Below, piece after piece: positions 1-8,350 of a stretch of DNA of 48,249 nt (the stretch's first letter is position 1; each line of letters begins with the position of its first letter). Under the pieces are notes generated by a model. That model was not told where the DNA came from, did no database searches, and saw only the letters and a program-made list of their open reading frames with translations. The stretch covers positions 1-48,249 of the IMG/VR virus record IMGVR_UViG_3300021090_000003; one strand, 5' to 3'. The translations under genes were made by a program, and so were the position numbers. Source of the DNA: a virus.

Positions 1-57
1 CTCGGGGGGCAGCGTTCCGCGCTTCTCCAACTCGGCCATGATCGCGATTTTGTCCAT
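1..57 (-). CDS. Partial duplicate: first 19 codons of the 900-residue virion protein
   Basis: The start codon (ATG, 57-55) and the following codons (MDKIAIMAELEKRG...) are the same as at 48179-48123. This is the N-terminal end of the gene annotated in full at 45477-48179 and appears twice only because the circular genome is written with overlapping ends. It is not a separate gene. Confidence 0.9.
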   Translation of the reverse strand, partial: MDKIAIMAELEKRGTLPPE

Positions 58-127
58 GTTACTGGTTCAGCATTTGCAGCAGTTGTTCGTCACTCAGGGC
101 CGAGAAGTCTTCGCCGCTGGTAGCAGC
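1..127. repeat. Left copy of 127-bp terminal direct repeat
   Basis: These 127 bases are identical to the last 127 bases of the window. The repeat spans the junction between the gene for the 900-residue virion protein (start codon at 57-55, minus) and the stop codon of the 401-residue virion protein (61-59), so the two ends join with the same tight gene spacing as elsewhere in the late unit. A length of exactly 127 is a common maximum k-mer in short-read assemblers, so this is most likely the overlap left when a circular assembly graph is written as a line, not a packaging repeat. The real unit is 48,122 bp. Confidence 0.95.
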
Positions 128-1264
128 CGGCGGGAGAATAGCAGATTGCTTCAGGCCCGACGCCTTTTGCTGCGCTCGGTCGAGTCGGTTCTTGACCTCT
201 TCCCAAGCAACGCGAGCGTCGTCTTCGTCGATCAGCGGGTTCGTGGCTCGCGTGTACGCGGCCTGCACCTTCTGGCCTTCTGCGTTCGACAGCGCACCCA
301 GGCCCTTCATCTGTTCTATAGCCAGACCGAAGGTCTGCGCGTCGAGCGTATTCAGCCGGCCTTTTGCCTGCTGATACGACGCCGGCGCCAACCGGCCCGC
401 CAGCTCATAAGCAGAGCCCGACTTGCCGTACACCTCGGTAAAGCCAGGGTCGGCCAGGAAAGCGTCGATGTCCGCCAGGAATGTGGCGACCTTCTCTTCC
501 TTGCCCGGCAGCGCTGCAACCTGCGCGCCGCGTGCAGAGCCCTCGGCCTTGCCCTGGGCCACGGTGCCGGCATTCCGGGCCACGGTGTTCGGATCAACCA
601 CCGCCGCAGCCGGGGCCTTGCCACCGAAGCCGGTGTTCACCGGCACGCCGCCGGCCTGGACCACCACGTCGTTGCGCACGTAAGGCGTGAACCCTGCGCG
701 CTGTTCCGGGGGCAGAGCGTTGCCGTACTCGAAATTCTTGATCGCCGGCGTGCTGCCTTCGTTGGCTGCCTTCGCCGCGATTTCGGCCTCCGCGCTCGGG
801 AGCACATCCGGCACCTGGAGGTCGTCCGCCAGGTTCACATAATCGTTCGCACCGACGTTCACGAGGTCCGCGGACGGCTTGCCCTCAAGGGCCTGCAAAT
901 CGCGCAGCCGCTGTTCCGCCGGCGTGCCGACGTTCGCCACCTGGTCGGTCAGCCGGATGCCCTGCTGCGTCTTCATGCCAGTGCTGGCCTGGTTGTAGTC
1001 CGAGCCGAGGCCGCCCACAAGCAGGTTCGCCAGGGTGTTCGGGTCCGGGTTCATCAGGTTCGCGGGGTTCGCCAGCAGCTCGGTCTTCTGCTTGGTCGAC
1101 AGTTCCTGGTCAACGGCCTTGGCCTGGTTGATCCGCGCCTGCATCAGGGCGTCTTCGGTCTGCGCGCTGCGATACCGGCCTTCGTTGTAGGCTTTCTCGT
1201 AGGTCGCATGACCGCTACCACCGAGCATTTCGCCCAGGGCACCCCACCCGCTTTCGCCGGCCAT
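59..1264 (-). CDS. Putative internal virion (ejection) protein, 401 aa
   Basis: The 401-residue product is rich in Ala, Gly and Gln and predicted mainly helical, with no signal peptide or membrane span. It lies directly before the 900-residue ejection-type protein and after two other Ala/Gln-rich proteins. This is the position where podoviruses encode the internal proteins that leave the capsid with the DNA and form a channel across the envelope. The C-terminal half (about 240-345) carries a helical, terminase-adjacent-looking segment ending NPLIDEDDARVAW that I cannot assign. The start overlaps the upstream stop as TAATG (1264-1266), which indicates translational coupling. The function is inferred from context only. 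Confidence 0.6.
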   Translation of the reverse strand: MAGESGWGALGEMLGGSGHATYEKAYNEGRYRSAQTEDALMQARINQAKAVDQELSTKQKTELLANPANLMNPDPNTLANLLVGGLGSDYNQASTGMKTQQGIRLTDQVANVGTPAEQRLRDLQALEGKPSADLVNVGANDYVNLADDLQVPDVLPSAEAEIAAKAANEGSTPAIKNFEYGNALPPEQRAGFTPYVRNDVVVQAGGVPVNTGFGGKAPAAAVVDPNTVARNAGTVAQGKAEGSARGAQVAALPGKEEKVATFLADIDAFLADPGFTEVYGKSGSAYELAGRLAPASYQQAKGRLNTLDAQTFGLAIEQMKGLGALSNAEGQKVQAAYTRATNPLIDEDDARVAWEEVKNRLDRAQQKASGLKQSAILPPAATSGEDFSALSDEQLLQMLNQ

Positions 1265-1926
1265 TATCCAACCCTCCGGGGTGCGTAATTCGTGAAGGTG
1301 CTGCCGTTGTTCATGGTCACGACATCACTCGGGAGACCCGCCCCGCCACTGCCGCCATTCGCGGCCATGCCGCCGGCCGCGCCGCCGAGCACGCTTGCGC
1401 CGGCGTCGATCCAGGGGTTGCGACCGATGCCGCGCATACGGAGCTGAGTCAGGAATGCGTCGCTGCCGGCGTTGCGGGCGATCCCGCCCACCTGGCTGCC
1501 CATCCGACCCATACCGATAGATTCGTTCGCGCGCTGACGACCCGGCGCGCTGATGCGCGACAGGGTGTCGGCTGCGCGCTTGCCGAAGTCCACCACGTTC
1601 GATACGCCGCCCGCCTCGTCCGCTTTGAAGCGTTCGCTGGTCGCGCCCGCTGTGGCGCCGCCCATTGCCTGGCCTGCGGTGCGGCGCAGTTGCGTCATGA
1701 AGCCCGCATTTGCCTTCGCGCGCTCGGCTTCCGGCGACGAATTCTCCAGCGCGCCCACTTCCTGAGAAATGCGGGCGTCGACCTCGCGCTGACGGCCAGC
1801 CTGGGCCTGAATGCCTCGTGCGGCCTCCTGGTCCTGGTTCTTCGCTACGTCGTGAGTTTGTTTCGCGGATGCGCCGGCGCCTACTGCTGCCATCGCCATC
1901 GGAATCCAGATTGCTTCAGTACCCAT
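1264..1926 (-). CDS. Putative internal virion protein, 220 aa
   Basis: The protein opens with a short hydrophobic segment (about 4-20, IWIPMAMAAVGAGASA), then a charged helical region with coiled-coil character, and ends in a Gly/Ala-rich tract (about 175-200). Small membrane-active, Gly/Ala-rich proteins of this kind are typical of podovirus internal virion or DNA-transfer proteins. It overlaps both neighbours by one base in TAATG junctions (1926-1928 and 1264-1266), so it is part of a coupled set of three virion genes. No homologue is recognised with confidence. Confidence 0.55.
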   Translation of the reverse strand: MGTEAIWIPMAMAAVGAGASAKQTHDVAKNQDQEAARGIQAQAGRQREVDARISQEVGALENSSPEAERAKANAGFMTQLRRTAGQAMGGATAGATSERFKADEAGGVSNVVDFGKRAADTLSRISAPGRQRANESIGMGRMGSQVGGIARNAGSDAFLTQLRMRGIGRNPWIDAGASVLGGAAGGMAANGGSGGAGLPSDVVTMNNGSTFTNYAPRRVG

Positions 1927-2528
1927 TATTTGCCCCAGGGATTCGTGCCGTACAGGGAGCCTACCGGCGCGGTCATGCCCGCACGGCGTCCGGCCGCTTC
2001 CTGCTGCTGTTGATACGTTCGATTCGTGGCCGTGAAGATGTCACCCAGACCGCTGGCCGTCGCGTTCGCCCGCGCCGTCTGGGCGCCGGACTGGACATTC
2101 GACATGGCCCGCGCTGCGGCGGTGGTCGCGTCCATGCCGGACTGCGCCATGCCGATAAGCTGCATGCGGCTGGCTTCATCCTGGGCCTTGAGGTCGCCGA
2201 GCGAACCCTGGGCCTTGTCTTCGGCCGACAGAATGCCGCGAGTAAACTCTTCGCCAAGGGTTGTGCGAGCGTCGGCGTCTGCCGAGCCGCCCGTCAGGCC
2301 GCCACGGGCCATAGAGAATTTCAGGTTTCGGTCAGCGACTTTCTTCTGCCGGCCAGCGTCGTCGGTATAGTGCGTGCGAACGGCACTGAGGAAGTCCCCG
2401 TACTGCTTGTTGCGCTCGGGGGCGTCGTAGACGTTGTTGATCTGGGCGGTGGTATTCGCGATGCGCGCGCTGCGCTCGGCTTCCGCCTGCCGTGCCTCTT
2501 GTGCCGCGTTGTTACTTCCCGCTCCCAT
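1926..2528 (-). CDS. Putative internal virion protein, 200 aa
   Basis: The protein is highly polar, Ala/Gln/Arg-rich and helical, with an N-terminal coiled-coil-like segment (about 7-50) and a Tyr-Gln-rich segment near the C-terminus (about 165-180). It has no membrane span. The order GNAT-like virion protein, this gene, then two further Ala-rich proteins matches the internal core protein cluster of T7-like and related podoviruses. It overlaps the upstream GNAT-like gene by 17 bp and the downstream gene by 1 bp (TAATG). The role is inferred from position. Confidence 0.55.
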   Translation of the reverse strand: MGAGSNNAAQEARQAEAERSARIANTTAQINNVYDAPERNKQYGDFLSAVRTHYTDDAGRQKKVADRNLKFSMARGGLTGGSADADARTTLGEEFTRGILSAEDKAQGSLGDLKAQDEASRMQLIGMAQSGMDATTAAARAMSNVQSGAQTARANATASGLGDIFTATNRTYQQQQEAAGRRAGMTAPVGSLYGTNPWGK

Positions 2529-3012
2529 GCTGTATTTCCGTCTCGCGTGTTCTGGCGAACATTATGAAGTCCTCGCCGTTAGCTCCATAGCCTTTCAGCG
2601 TACCTTCGGGTGCGAGTCCGATTACAGCATACCACCTGTGGGCATGGATTCTGCTCGCAAGCGAGACGCATTGCAAGCGGTGCGCGTCCTGCTTCAGTAT
2701 CGCGTCCATGCAGCGCTTCGTGTGCCGGGTCATCGCGCGCCAGTGTTTTTCCCAGGCGTGGTCAGTTCCGACCATCCAATCCTGCCACACACCAGGGCGG
2801 ATGAAGTCAAATCCGGCGATACCTATGGGGTGTTCGTCCTCGCACAGCATCCAAGCCGGGCCGGTCTTCGCGGCGAGCTGCACGGCCAGAATCTCTGGGT
2901 CGTAGGGCTGGCCGGTGTAAGCCTGAACCTGTTCGCGCTCGTCGGCGCGCAGGTTGAAGCAAACTTCTATGAAATCGCAAACTTTCGGGCTTCGATATAG
3001 TGTGAGGCTCAT
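2512..3012 (-). CDS. GNAT-fold virion protein, T7 gp13 / DUF2833-like
   Basis: The 166-residue protein has an acyl-CoA N-acyltransferase (GNAT) look: alternating beta strands with a central segment reading AWMLCEDEHPIGIAGFDF, a Trp/His-rich helix, and a C-terminal strand pair ending FIMFARTRE. This pattern resembles internal virion protein A of T7 (gp13, DUF2833), which is needed for assembly of the internal core and is not shown to be an enzyme. I chose the ATG at 3012 because it forms an ATGA overlap with the upstream stop; a longer reading to 3048 would run 36 bp into that gene. The family call is from memory of the sequence pattern. Confidence 0.6.
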   Translation of the reverse strand: MSLTLYRSPKVCDFIEVCFNLRADEREQVQAYTGQPYDPEILAVQLAAKTGPAWMLCEDEHPIGIAGFDFIRPGVWQDWMVGTDHAWEKHWRAMTRHTKRCMDAILKQDAHRLQCVSLASRIHAHRWYAVIGLAPEGTLKGYGANGEDFIMFARTRETEIQHGSGK

Positions 3013-3323
3013 TTTTGGTAGTACAAGTTGGAGGCGATCCACTCCCACTTTTGATCCGCAGCGAAGGTCAGCCGCAGGTCGAACGAGGGTCCAGTAAGCG
3101 GAAAAGGTGCCGGCGTGCCGGTCAGCGAGTCCGCGATCATCGCGTACTCGGGCGTGCGCTGCGCAATGTTGCGCTGGTTGTAGCCGATACTGATGGTCAC
3201 GCCCTCGGGCGCGGTCGCTACCAGGTCCACCGCTTCGAGCGATTTGTCGCCGCCGAGCGATCCCAGGTCGAGGAACGGCCAGTGGACGATGCCGGTAAAG
3301 TCGATGCCGAAGGTTTGGGCCAT
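3009..3323 (-). CDS. Small tail-region protein, 104 aa, unknown
   Basis: Beta-rich protein with no signal peptide or membrane span. The sequence suggests a compact globular structural protein (VHWPFLDLG, VTISIGYNQR, FDLRLTFAADQKW). It sits between the nozzle-like gene (stop at 3328) and the GNAT-like virion gene, with which it shares an ATGA overlap, so it is probably a minor tail or connector component. The start at 3323 follows the upstream stop by 4 bp; reading could be extended to 3422, but that would overlap the LamG end of the upstream gene. No family recognised. Confidence 0.55.
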   Translation of the reverse strand: MAQTFGIDFTGIVHWPFLDLGSLGGDKSLEAVDLVATAPEGVTISIGYNQRNIAQRTPEYAMIADSLTGTPAPFPLTGPSFDLRLTFAADQKWEWIASNLYYQK

Positions 3324-3327
3324 GATT

Positions 3328-5805
3328 TTAGCTCGTCGGGAACGGCGCGGTTGGAGGGGTGAAGTTCGCAGTGTACCGGCAAGCCTTCGTGATGCGAATT
3401 TGATCGAAGTAGCAGTTTGCATCCGAGTTGTCGGAAGCGTGGCCGCGGCAAGCGTCCAGTGAGGACTTCGTGGGGTTCAGCGCGCCGACAATGCCCGCCT
3501 TCGTAGCCGAGGCCACCACGGTGCCGTCGATGAACAACCGAAGCACGTCCGATGCGTCGCGTGTAACCGCCAGGAAAACCCACTGGCCGAGCGGCACGTC
3601 CGTGGCCGAACTCAAGCTGCTGCCGGCAGACGAATTCCAGAACAGGAAGTGATCGCCGCCCGTGTTGTGGATCGCAAGCTGGGTGAAGCCGGCCCCCGGG
3701 AAGTTGATCGAATTTGCGAACAGATTCTCGAACGGATCGCTGTTGTAGCCGACTACGAAATACCATCCTTCGATGGTGAATTCGCCGGGGAATACGAATA
3801 GCCCTTGGCCGTTCGTCGTGTCTTCAAGGCGCACATAATCAGTGCTCTCCGCATTCGTTCCGGGGTTCAGGAACGACGCCGTGCCGAATTTTGCCTGCAC
3901 CGCTGAAATGGCGCCGTCGCCTACGACTGCGACAGTCGGAAGGCCGGACGCTTCGACGAGGGCGCCGGTGTGGGCTTGCAAAAGAACCACGACATCGCCG
4001 AAATCGGGGTCTTCCCAGACTTCAGTCGTTGTGTTCGACTCGACCGAGTAGATGCCGCGCGTATCCACGCCGACCACGCGGTAGTTGTAGGTCTGATTGC
4101 CCGATACCGTGCTGTCGGTGTAAGCCAGCGGGTCGGCGGCGTCCACCGTCGCGATCAGTACGTAAGTCGTCGAGCCTGGGCCGACCGACCGATAAAGCTC
4201 GTAGCTTTCGATGGCCGCGCCGCCTTCAACGTCAATTGCGGTCCACGATAGGTCGATGCCGCCGGGGGTTAGCTCCGAGCTGATTACCGAGGGGTTGCCC
4301 ACGGTGTACACGTCGTCTTGGGTCATGTCGTCGTCGACCTTCCACACCTTGACGCCCGAGCGCAGATACAGGTCGTTGCCCTGGAGGGTCCAATCGTCGA
4401 CTACCGAGGGGAATACGTATCGGCTCCAGCTTCGCTTCTTGGCTTCGTTGATCGTCAGGACGAACGCCTGCGCACCGAAGAAAAGCCAGTATTGCCCCTG
4501 TGCCGGCCAGAACAAGGCGAACGGGATAAGGCCCAGTTTGATCTGTTCCAGGGTAAGGCTGTCGATTGCTTCGCCGACGCCATCGGCCTGGAGGTTCGTG
4601 CTCGCGCCAGCGATGCTGACGTTGCGCACGCCTACCGGGTTCAGCAGCATCAGATCGTTCGCCACCGGCTGAAGCGACTGGTGCTCGGTCGAACCGACCG
4701 GCACGCCGTCCAGGAAGGCCATGTTCGCGGGGTCTTGGTCGACCTGCCACATCTGGAAGCCTTCCGAGTTGAAGGCCACCAGGTTGCTGCGGTATAGGCC
4801 CATCGCGGCCACCGGATTCGATCCGTAGACCTGGAGACCGAACGGGATGTACCCGGCGTCGTCCTTGGTCGACCAGTCGAGGGGGTTGGTGGTCGCGGAG
4901 AACGGGATAATGTCCTCGTCCGCGGCGAAGACCTTGGAGGCGGCGATGACCACTACCTTGGAATTCGGACACCGCTCGTCAGTGACGCGCCGGCTTACGA
5001 CCTTCCACACCACCGTGTTGTCCAGGATCGTGGCGCCCATGTCGATAGGCCAGATGGGTTCGGTCGCGCCGGAAAGCATGATCGGAGTCGCTTCCCACGT
5101 TACTTGGGACGCGATCACCGCCTCCCACGTTACCTCGTTGTCGACGACCGTCAAGCCCAGCGTGATCGGCCATACGGGCTCGGTGGAGGCCGTGAACCCG
5201 CCTGCCGCCTGCACTGCCTTGTAGACGAGCCCGGTGGGCGCTACGGGTTCGATGTAGTCCCACGAGAAGCTGTCGAAATACTGGTGATGCGATCCGCCGG
5301 TGCCGGTCTGGAACGAGCGCACGCGCGCCTGGGCGAACGCGGCAGTAGCCGGCGCAATGCCCTCCACCGAAGGGTCGTACCAGACGTTCGTGCCGCCGCC
5401 GGCCTGTTCCCAATAAGTTTCAATCGGGATCAACGCCATCGCGGCGGTGAACCAGCGGATTTCGATAGCCATAGCCTGGCGGCCGTTGACGTTCGTTTCG
5501 CGGCGATAGCGACAGCCGAGCTTGATCTTCTGGCCCGGCAGCACCGGCACCACGTTGTCGTTGTCGATGAAATACGTGCCTAGCAGCCCGTCTGGGTGCC
5601 GGATGACGTGCGTCCCCTCAAACGCAAAGCTGGCCCCAGCGTTGACGACCGTTATGGCCGCATCGCTCACGGTCCAGCCCGTCAAGTCGCCGGTCTCGAA
5701 GCCCGCGTTCGTCAATGCACTCTGGACCGCGGGCGCAGTCGTCCGCGGCTGGCGCAAGTCGCCAGGGTTGATGAACTCGCCGGGGCTCCAGAGCTTCGTT
5801 GCCAT
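3328..5805 (-). CDS. Tail nozzle-like protein with FN3 and LamG domains, 825 aa
   Basis: Domains by eye: an N-terminal carbohydrate-binding-like jelly roll (about 30-185); two repeats carrying the tail-protein motif TEPVWP/TEPIWP (209-213 and 249-253); a propeller-like central part (about 275-500) of the type seen in T7 gp12 and P22 gp10 nozzle proteins; a fibronectin type III domain (about 505-590); and a LamG/concanavalin-like domain (about 603-820) ending CYFDQIRITKACRYTANFTPP. The likely role is the distal tail nozzle, with added surface-binding domains. It overlaps the 250-residue upstream gene by one base (TGATG), and the two together look like one split nozzle. The C-terminal LamG is related to those of the tail fibre at 42.7-45.5 kb. 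Confidence 0.7.
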   Translation of the reverse strand: MATKLWSPGEFINPGDLRQPRTTAPAVQSALTNAGFETGDLTGWTVSDAAITVVNAGASFAFEGTHVIRHPDGLLGTYFIDNDNVVPVLPGQKIKLGCRYRRETNVNGRQAMAIEIRWFTAAMALIPIETYWEQAGGGTNVWYDPSVEGIAPATAAFAQARVRSFQTGTGGSHHQYFDSFSWDYIEPVAPTGLVYKAVQAAGGFTASTEPVWPITLGLTVVDNEVTWEAVIASQVTWEATPIMLSGATEPIWPIDMGATILDNTVVWKVVSRRVTDERCPNSKVVVIAASKVFAADEDIIPFSATTNPLDWSTKDDAGYIPFGLQVYGSNPVAAMGLYRSNLVAFNSEGFQMWQVDQDPANMAFLDGVPVGSTEHQSLQPVANDLMLLNPVGVRNVSIAGASTNLQADGVGEAIDSLTLEQIKLGLIPFALFWPAQGQYWLFFGAQAFVLTINEAKKRSWSRYVFPSVVDDWTLQGNDLYLRSGVKVWKVDDDMTQDDVYTVGNPSVISSELTPGGIDLSWTAIDVEGGAAIESYELYRSVGPGSTTYVLIATVDAADPLAYTDSTVSGNQTYNYRVVGVDTRGIYSVESNTTTEVWEDPDFGDVVVLLQAHTGALVEASGLPTVAVVGDGAISAVQAKFGTASFLNPGTNAESTDYVRLEDTTNGQGLFVFPGEFTIEGWYFVVGYNSDPFENLFANSINFPGAGFTQLAIHNTGGDHFLFWNSSAGSSLSSATDVPLGQWVFLAVTRDASDVLRLFIDGTVVASATKAGIVGALNPTKSSLDACRGHASDNSDANCYFDQIRITKACRYTANFTPPTAPFPTS

Positions 5806-6557
5806 CAGTAGTTATACCTGTCAGTCACATCCGATCCCGGCGTCAGCGCGGGGTCCGTTGCGGGCGTCGGCGTCGTAGTTGGCGACGTGTCCACGCTCTC
5901 AACCACGGTCGCGCCAGCCGCTTCCGGCCATACCGGCTCGGTGTCGCCCGAGGCTGGCGTCGCGCCGGCGGTGTCGATCACCGTGTAATAGAACCCGTTG
6001 TACACGGTCGGCTCCACTTTGTCACCGTTCGCACGAGGCGTGCCAGCGACCCAGACAGGGTTCGGTGCGCCTTGGCGCGTCGCTTGGTACGCCAGCCCAT
6101 TGACGATGGCCGGCTGCACCAGGGCACCCTCTTTGTACATCGTGTCGGCGGCCCAGGTCGTGCCCTGTTGAAGCCAGAAGTGGTAAACGCTGTCGTCCTC
6201 GTATTCGGCGACGACGTACAGATAGCCCAGGAAGGGCTTCGCGAAGTGAATCTTGCGTAGTTCGATGGCGTCCTCGCCGGGGTCCTGCGCGGGGTTTGCC
6301 AAGACGTGCAGCGTGAAACCCAGGGGCACCGCGAGCACCTGATGGCTGAATACATGGAACCCGCCGCGGAAGGCCACCAAGCCCTTCGTTCCCTCGGACA
6401 GCAGCGCAGTGCGCGACGTGCCCGGGCGCACAACCACGGTGCCGCTCTCGGTCAGGTGGCCGTTCAGCAGGTCGTACAGTTGGTCGGCTCGCGCACCGCC
6501 TTTCGTGCGAAGGCGGTTGATGCCGCCCTTCATCACGGTCATCGGTGCCTGGGCCAT
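5805..6557 (-). CDS. Tail nozzle N-terminal-like protein, 250 aa
   Basis: The first half (about 1-125) reads like the opening blade of a podovirus nozzle protein: MKGGINRLRTKGG, LLNGHLTESGTVVVRPGT, then short beta strands. The second half holds a variant of the EPVWP repeat (207-211), the same module found twice in the downstream 825-residue protein, and ends in a Thr/Pro/Asp-rich tail. It overlaps the upstream adaptor gene (TAATG) and the downstream nozzle gene (TGATG) by one base each. It could be a separate ring protein or one half of a split T7 gp12-type protein. Confidence 0.6.
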   Translation of the reverse strand: MAQAPMTVMKGGINRLRTKGGARADQLYDLLNGHLTESGTVVVRPGTSRTALLSEGTKGLVAFRGGFHVFSHQVLAVPLGFTLHVLANPAQDPGEDAIELRKIHFAKPFLGYLYVVAEYEDDSVYHFWLQQGTTWAADTMYKEGALVQPAIVNGLAYQATRQGAPNPVWVAGTPRANGDKVEPTVYNGFYYTVIDTAGATPASGDTEPVWPEAAGATVVESVDTSPTTTPTPATDPALTPGSDVTDRYNY

Positions 6558-7651
6558 TACGGCGTTACCAGCGGCAGGAAGACGGGCTTCGTCATCGCCG
6601 GTTCGGGGGTCACGCAGGGGATGTACCGGCGCGTGCCATGCCGGCCGTTCTTCAGATCACCCAGCAGCGCATTGGCCTCGGCCTTCACCGCGCTCGCATC
6701 GCCCTTGCCGTAGTGGTTCTTGGCGTTCGCCAGTGCCCACAGGAATACCAGCTCGCCGTTGATGCTCGTCTGGTCCTCGTCGTCGGCGAAGGGACTCAGC
6801 AGGAAATGGCCCTTGATGCGCAGCTTATACGCCTGGTCAGGGGCCGGAAACACTTCGATGCACTGACGGATTTCGTACACTTGAGGCAAACCATTCTGGG
6901 TCGCCATCGTGTAGTTCTCGGGGCGGATGCCCGAGGCCAGCGGCAGCCAGGTGCCGTTCAGGTCTTCGATACCTACCCACGACAGCTTGAGCGCGTCCAG
7001 GCGCTTCGTGCAGGCTTCCTCGTTGTCGGGGATGTCGTAAAACCGCTCGCCTACCGCCATCGTCCAAGTGAAAAAACGCTCGGTGCGAAGCTCTTTGTGC
7101 TTCTGATAGAGCACCGTCTGGGCGCTCTGGAGGAAGTCGTTCAGCAGATCGGCCATGCCCGGAGGCGGGTTGTCCTTCTGCGCAGCGTAGCCCAGGCGCA
7201 CCATCATTCGCCCGCGGAGCGTTTCCAGCGTTGGGTAGCTGTCGCCCAGTTCGTCATCGCACTCGCAGTTGTACTGCACGCCCGGCCGGACTATTTCGAC
7301 GCTGTACTCGGTCGCTACCAGGAAAATCGGGTCGTCGGTCTCAAGGTCCCAAGTCCAGGATGCGTAGGGTCCGGCGACGCTGAAAGTAGCGTCTTCCGAG
7401 TCCAAGGCAATATCCCCGTCCTCGGTGTCGCGGATCGTGATTGACGTGAACGCATCTTGAGCCAAGGACAGCGAGTCGACAGCGAGGGTGAGTGTGCTCG
7501 GCGAGCCGCCCAGATTCTGCTGCAATTGCTTGATGTCGAAGGTCAGGAATTTCGCCGGACTCACGTTCCCGATGGTCGGGGGCTGCGCGCCGATATACGT
7601 CCCGGGTGGGGCGCTCGCGGCAGCAGTCAGAACAAAGGTTTCGGTAATCAT
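6557..7651 (-). CDS. Tail adaptor, tubular protein A-like, 364 aa
   Basis: The C-terminal two thirds (about 125-360) match the pattern of podovirus head-to-tail adaptors (T7 gp11 / P22 gp4 type): a helix LRGRMMVRLGY, then LLNDFLQSAQTVLYQKH, RTERFFTWTMAVGERFYDIP, and a C-terminal helical ALANAKNHYGKGDA. This fold forms the dodecameric ring between portal and nozzle. The N-terminal 120 residues are an extra beta-rich domain not present in the shortest members. The gene starts about 95 bp after the preceding head gene, with a strong terminator between the two. Confidence 0.75.
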   Translation of the reverse strand: MITETFVLTAAASAPPGTYIGAQPPTIGNVSPAKFLTFDIKQLQQNLGGSPSTLTLAVDSLSLAQDAFTSITIRDTEDGDIALDSEDATFSVAGPYASWTWDLETDDPIFLVATEYSVEIVRPGVQYNCECDDELGDSYPTLETLRGRMMVRLGYAAQKDNPPPGMADLLNDFLQSAQTVLYQKHKELRTERFFTWTMAVGERFYDIPDNEEACTKRLDALKLSWVGIEDLNGTWLPLASGIRPENYTMATQNGLPQVYEIRQCIEVFPAPDQAYKLRIKGHFLLSPFADDEDQTSINGELVFLWALANAKNHYGKGDASAVKAEANALLGDLKNGRHGTRRYIPCVTPEPAMTKPVFLPLVTP

Positions 7652-7663
7652 GTATTCCGCTCG

Positions 7664-7704
7664 GATAAAAAGAGGGGCCGGCAGGTTTGATCCTACCGGC
7701 CCCT
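7664..7704 (-). terminator. Rho-independent terminator between head and tail genes
   Basis: A 13-bp stem with one mismatch (7673-7685 with 7692-7704, loop TTTGAT on the plus strand) is followed on the minus strand by CTCTTTTTAT. This is a standard intrinsic terminator acting on late transcription. It sits after the 177-residue head gene and before the tail adaptor, so it would lower expression of the tail genes relative to the capsid genes. Confidence 0.85.
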
Positions 7705-7747
7705 GTAACGTCCGTCAACACGGACGACCACACCACACGGAGAAAAC

Positions 7748-8281
7748 TTAGGCGTCGATTGCCAGCGGGTCAGCGGCCAGGGGGTCCGCAACTTTCACCG
7801 GGCTGGGCTTCGTGGCCTGCTTGCCGATGATCGTCTTCACGGGGGCCTTGGCGACCTTCTGCACAACCTTCGTGGCCTTCGCGGGTTTGATGGCCACTTT
7901 GGCCGGGTCAATCGCGGGGGCCGCAATCACTTCGTCCAATTCCGGGTCCTGGAAGCCGGGGCCTTCCACTGACTCGTCGCGATCCTGCTCCAGCGCGGCG
8001 TTCTTGATCGCCTGCATCAGGATACGGGCACCGCCGGGGGCCGGGCCGTAAATCTGGGAGACGTAAGACGCGCCGGTGGCCGGGTCTTCGCGGTAGCGCT
8101 TTTCCAGGCGCTCGTACTCGGCCGCGGGCGCCGGGTAGTTCTTCTCGTCCAGGGTGAAGTCCTTCACCGAGACCCGCTCGGGTCCATGAATGAGTTGAAG
8201 CAACGGGATTTCCCACTCGGGAACCGTTTCGGAAATCGTCAGCAGCTCAGTGCGCTGAATCTCGCAAGTAAATCGTCGCAT
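7748..8281 (-). CDS. Head-region protein with basic Lys/Ala/Pro tail, 177 aa
   Basis: The N-terminal part (about 1-105) looks globular (TCEIQRTELLTISETVPEWE; LLQLIHGPERV). The C-terminal 60 residues are low complexity, rich in Lys, Ala, Pro and Val (PAKATKVVQKVAKAPVKT) and strongly basic. It lies between the decoration-like protein and the tail adaptor, the place of head-completion and minor head proteins. The basic tail could contact DNA or an acidic capsid surface; that is inference. No family recognised. Confidence 0.6.
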   Translation of the reverse strand: MRRFTCEIQRTELLTISETVPEWEIPLLQLIHGPERVSVKDFTLDEKNYPAPAAEYERLEKRYREDPATGASYVSQIYGPAPGGARILMQAIKNAALEQDRDESVEGPGFQDPELDEVIAAPAIDPAKVAIKPAKATKVVQKVAKAPVKTIIGKQATKPSPVKVADPLAADPLAIDA

Positions 8282-8313
8282 TTGTCCTACCCCTAGTTTA
8301 GCGATTGAAAGGA

Positions 8314-8336
8314 AGGGGCGCCGCAGGCACGCCCCT
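8314..8336 (-). terminator. Terminator-like hairpin after decoration-like gene
   Basis: Seven-bp GC-rich inverted repeat (AGGGGCG with CGCCCCT, 8314-8320 and 8330-8336), followed on the minus strand by TCCTTTC. The U-tract is poor, so this may be a weak terminator or an mRNA 3'-end stabiliser between two head genes. Confidence 0.4.
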
Positions 8337-8350
8337 CGTGAGACCCCAGA

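Noticed and set aside
1-127. Physical terminal repeat as in T7
   Set aside because: The exact length of 127 and lack of any special sequence make an assembly overlap more likely; only read-end data could show otherwise.
38-1288. Plus-strand ORF of 416 codons at the left end
   Set aside because: It is the antisense shadow of the 401-residue virion gene, with an Arg/Leu/His-rich composition typical of GC-rich shadows and no ribosome-binding site.
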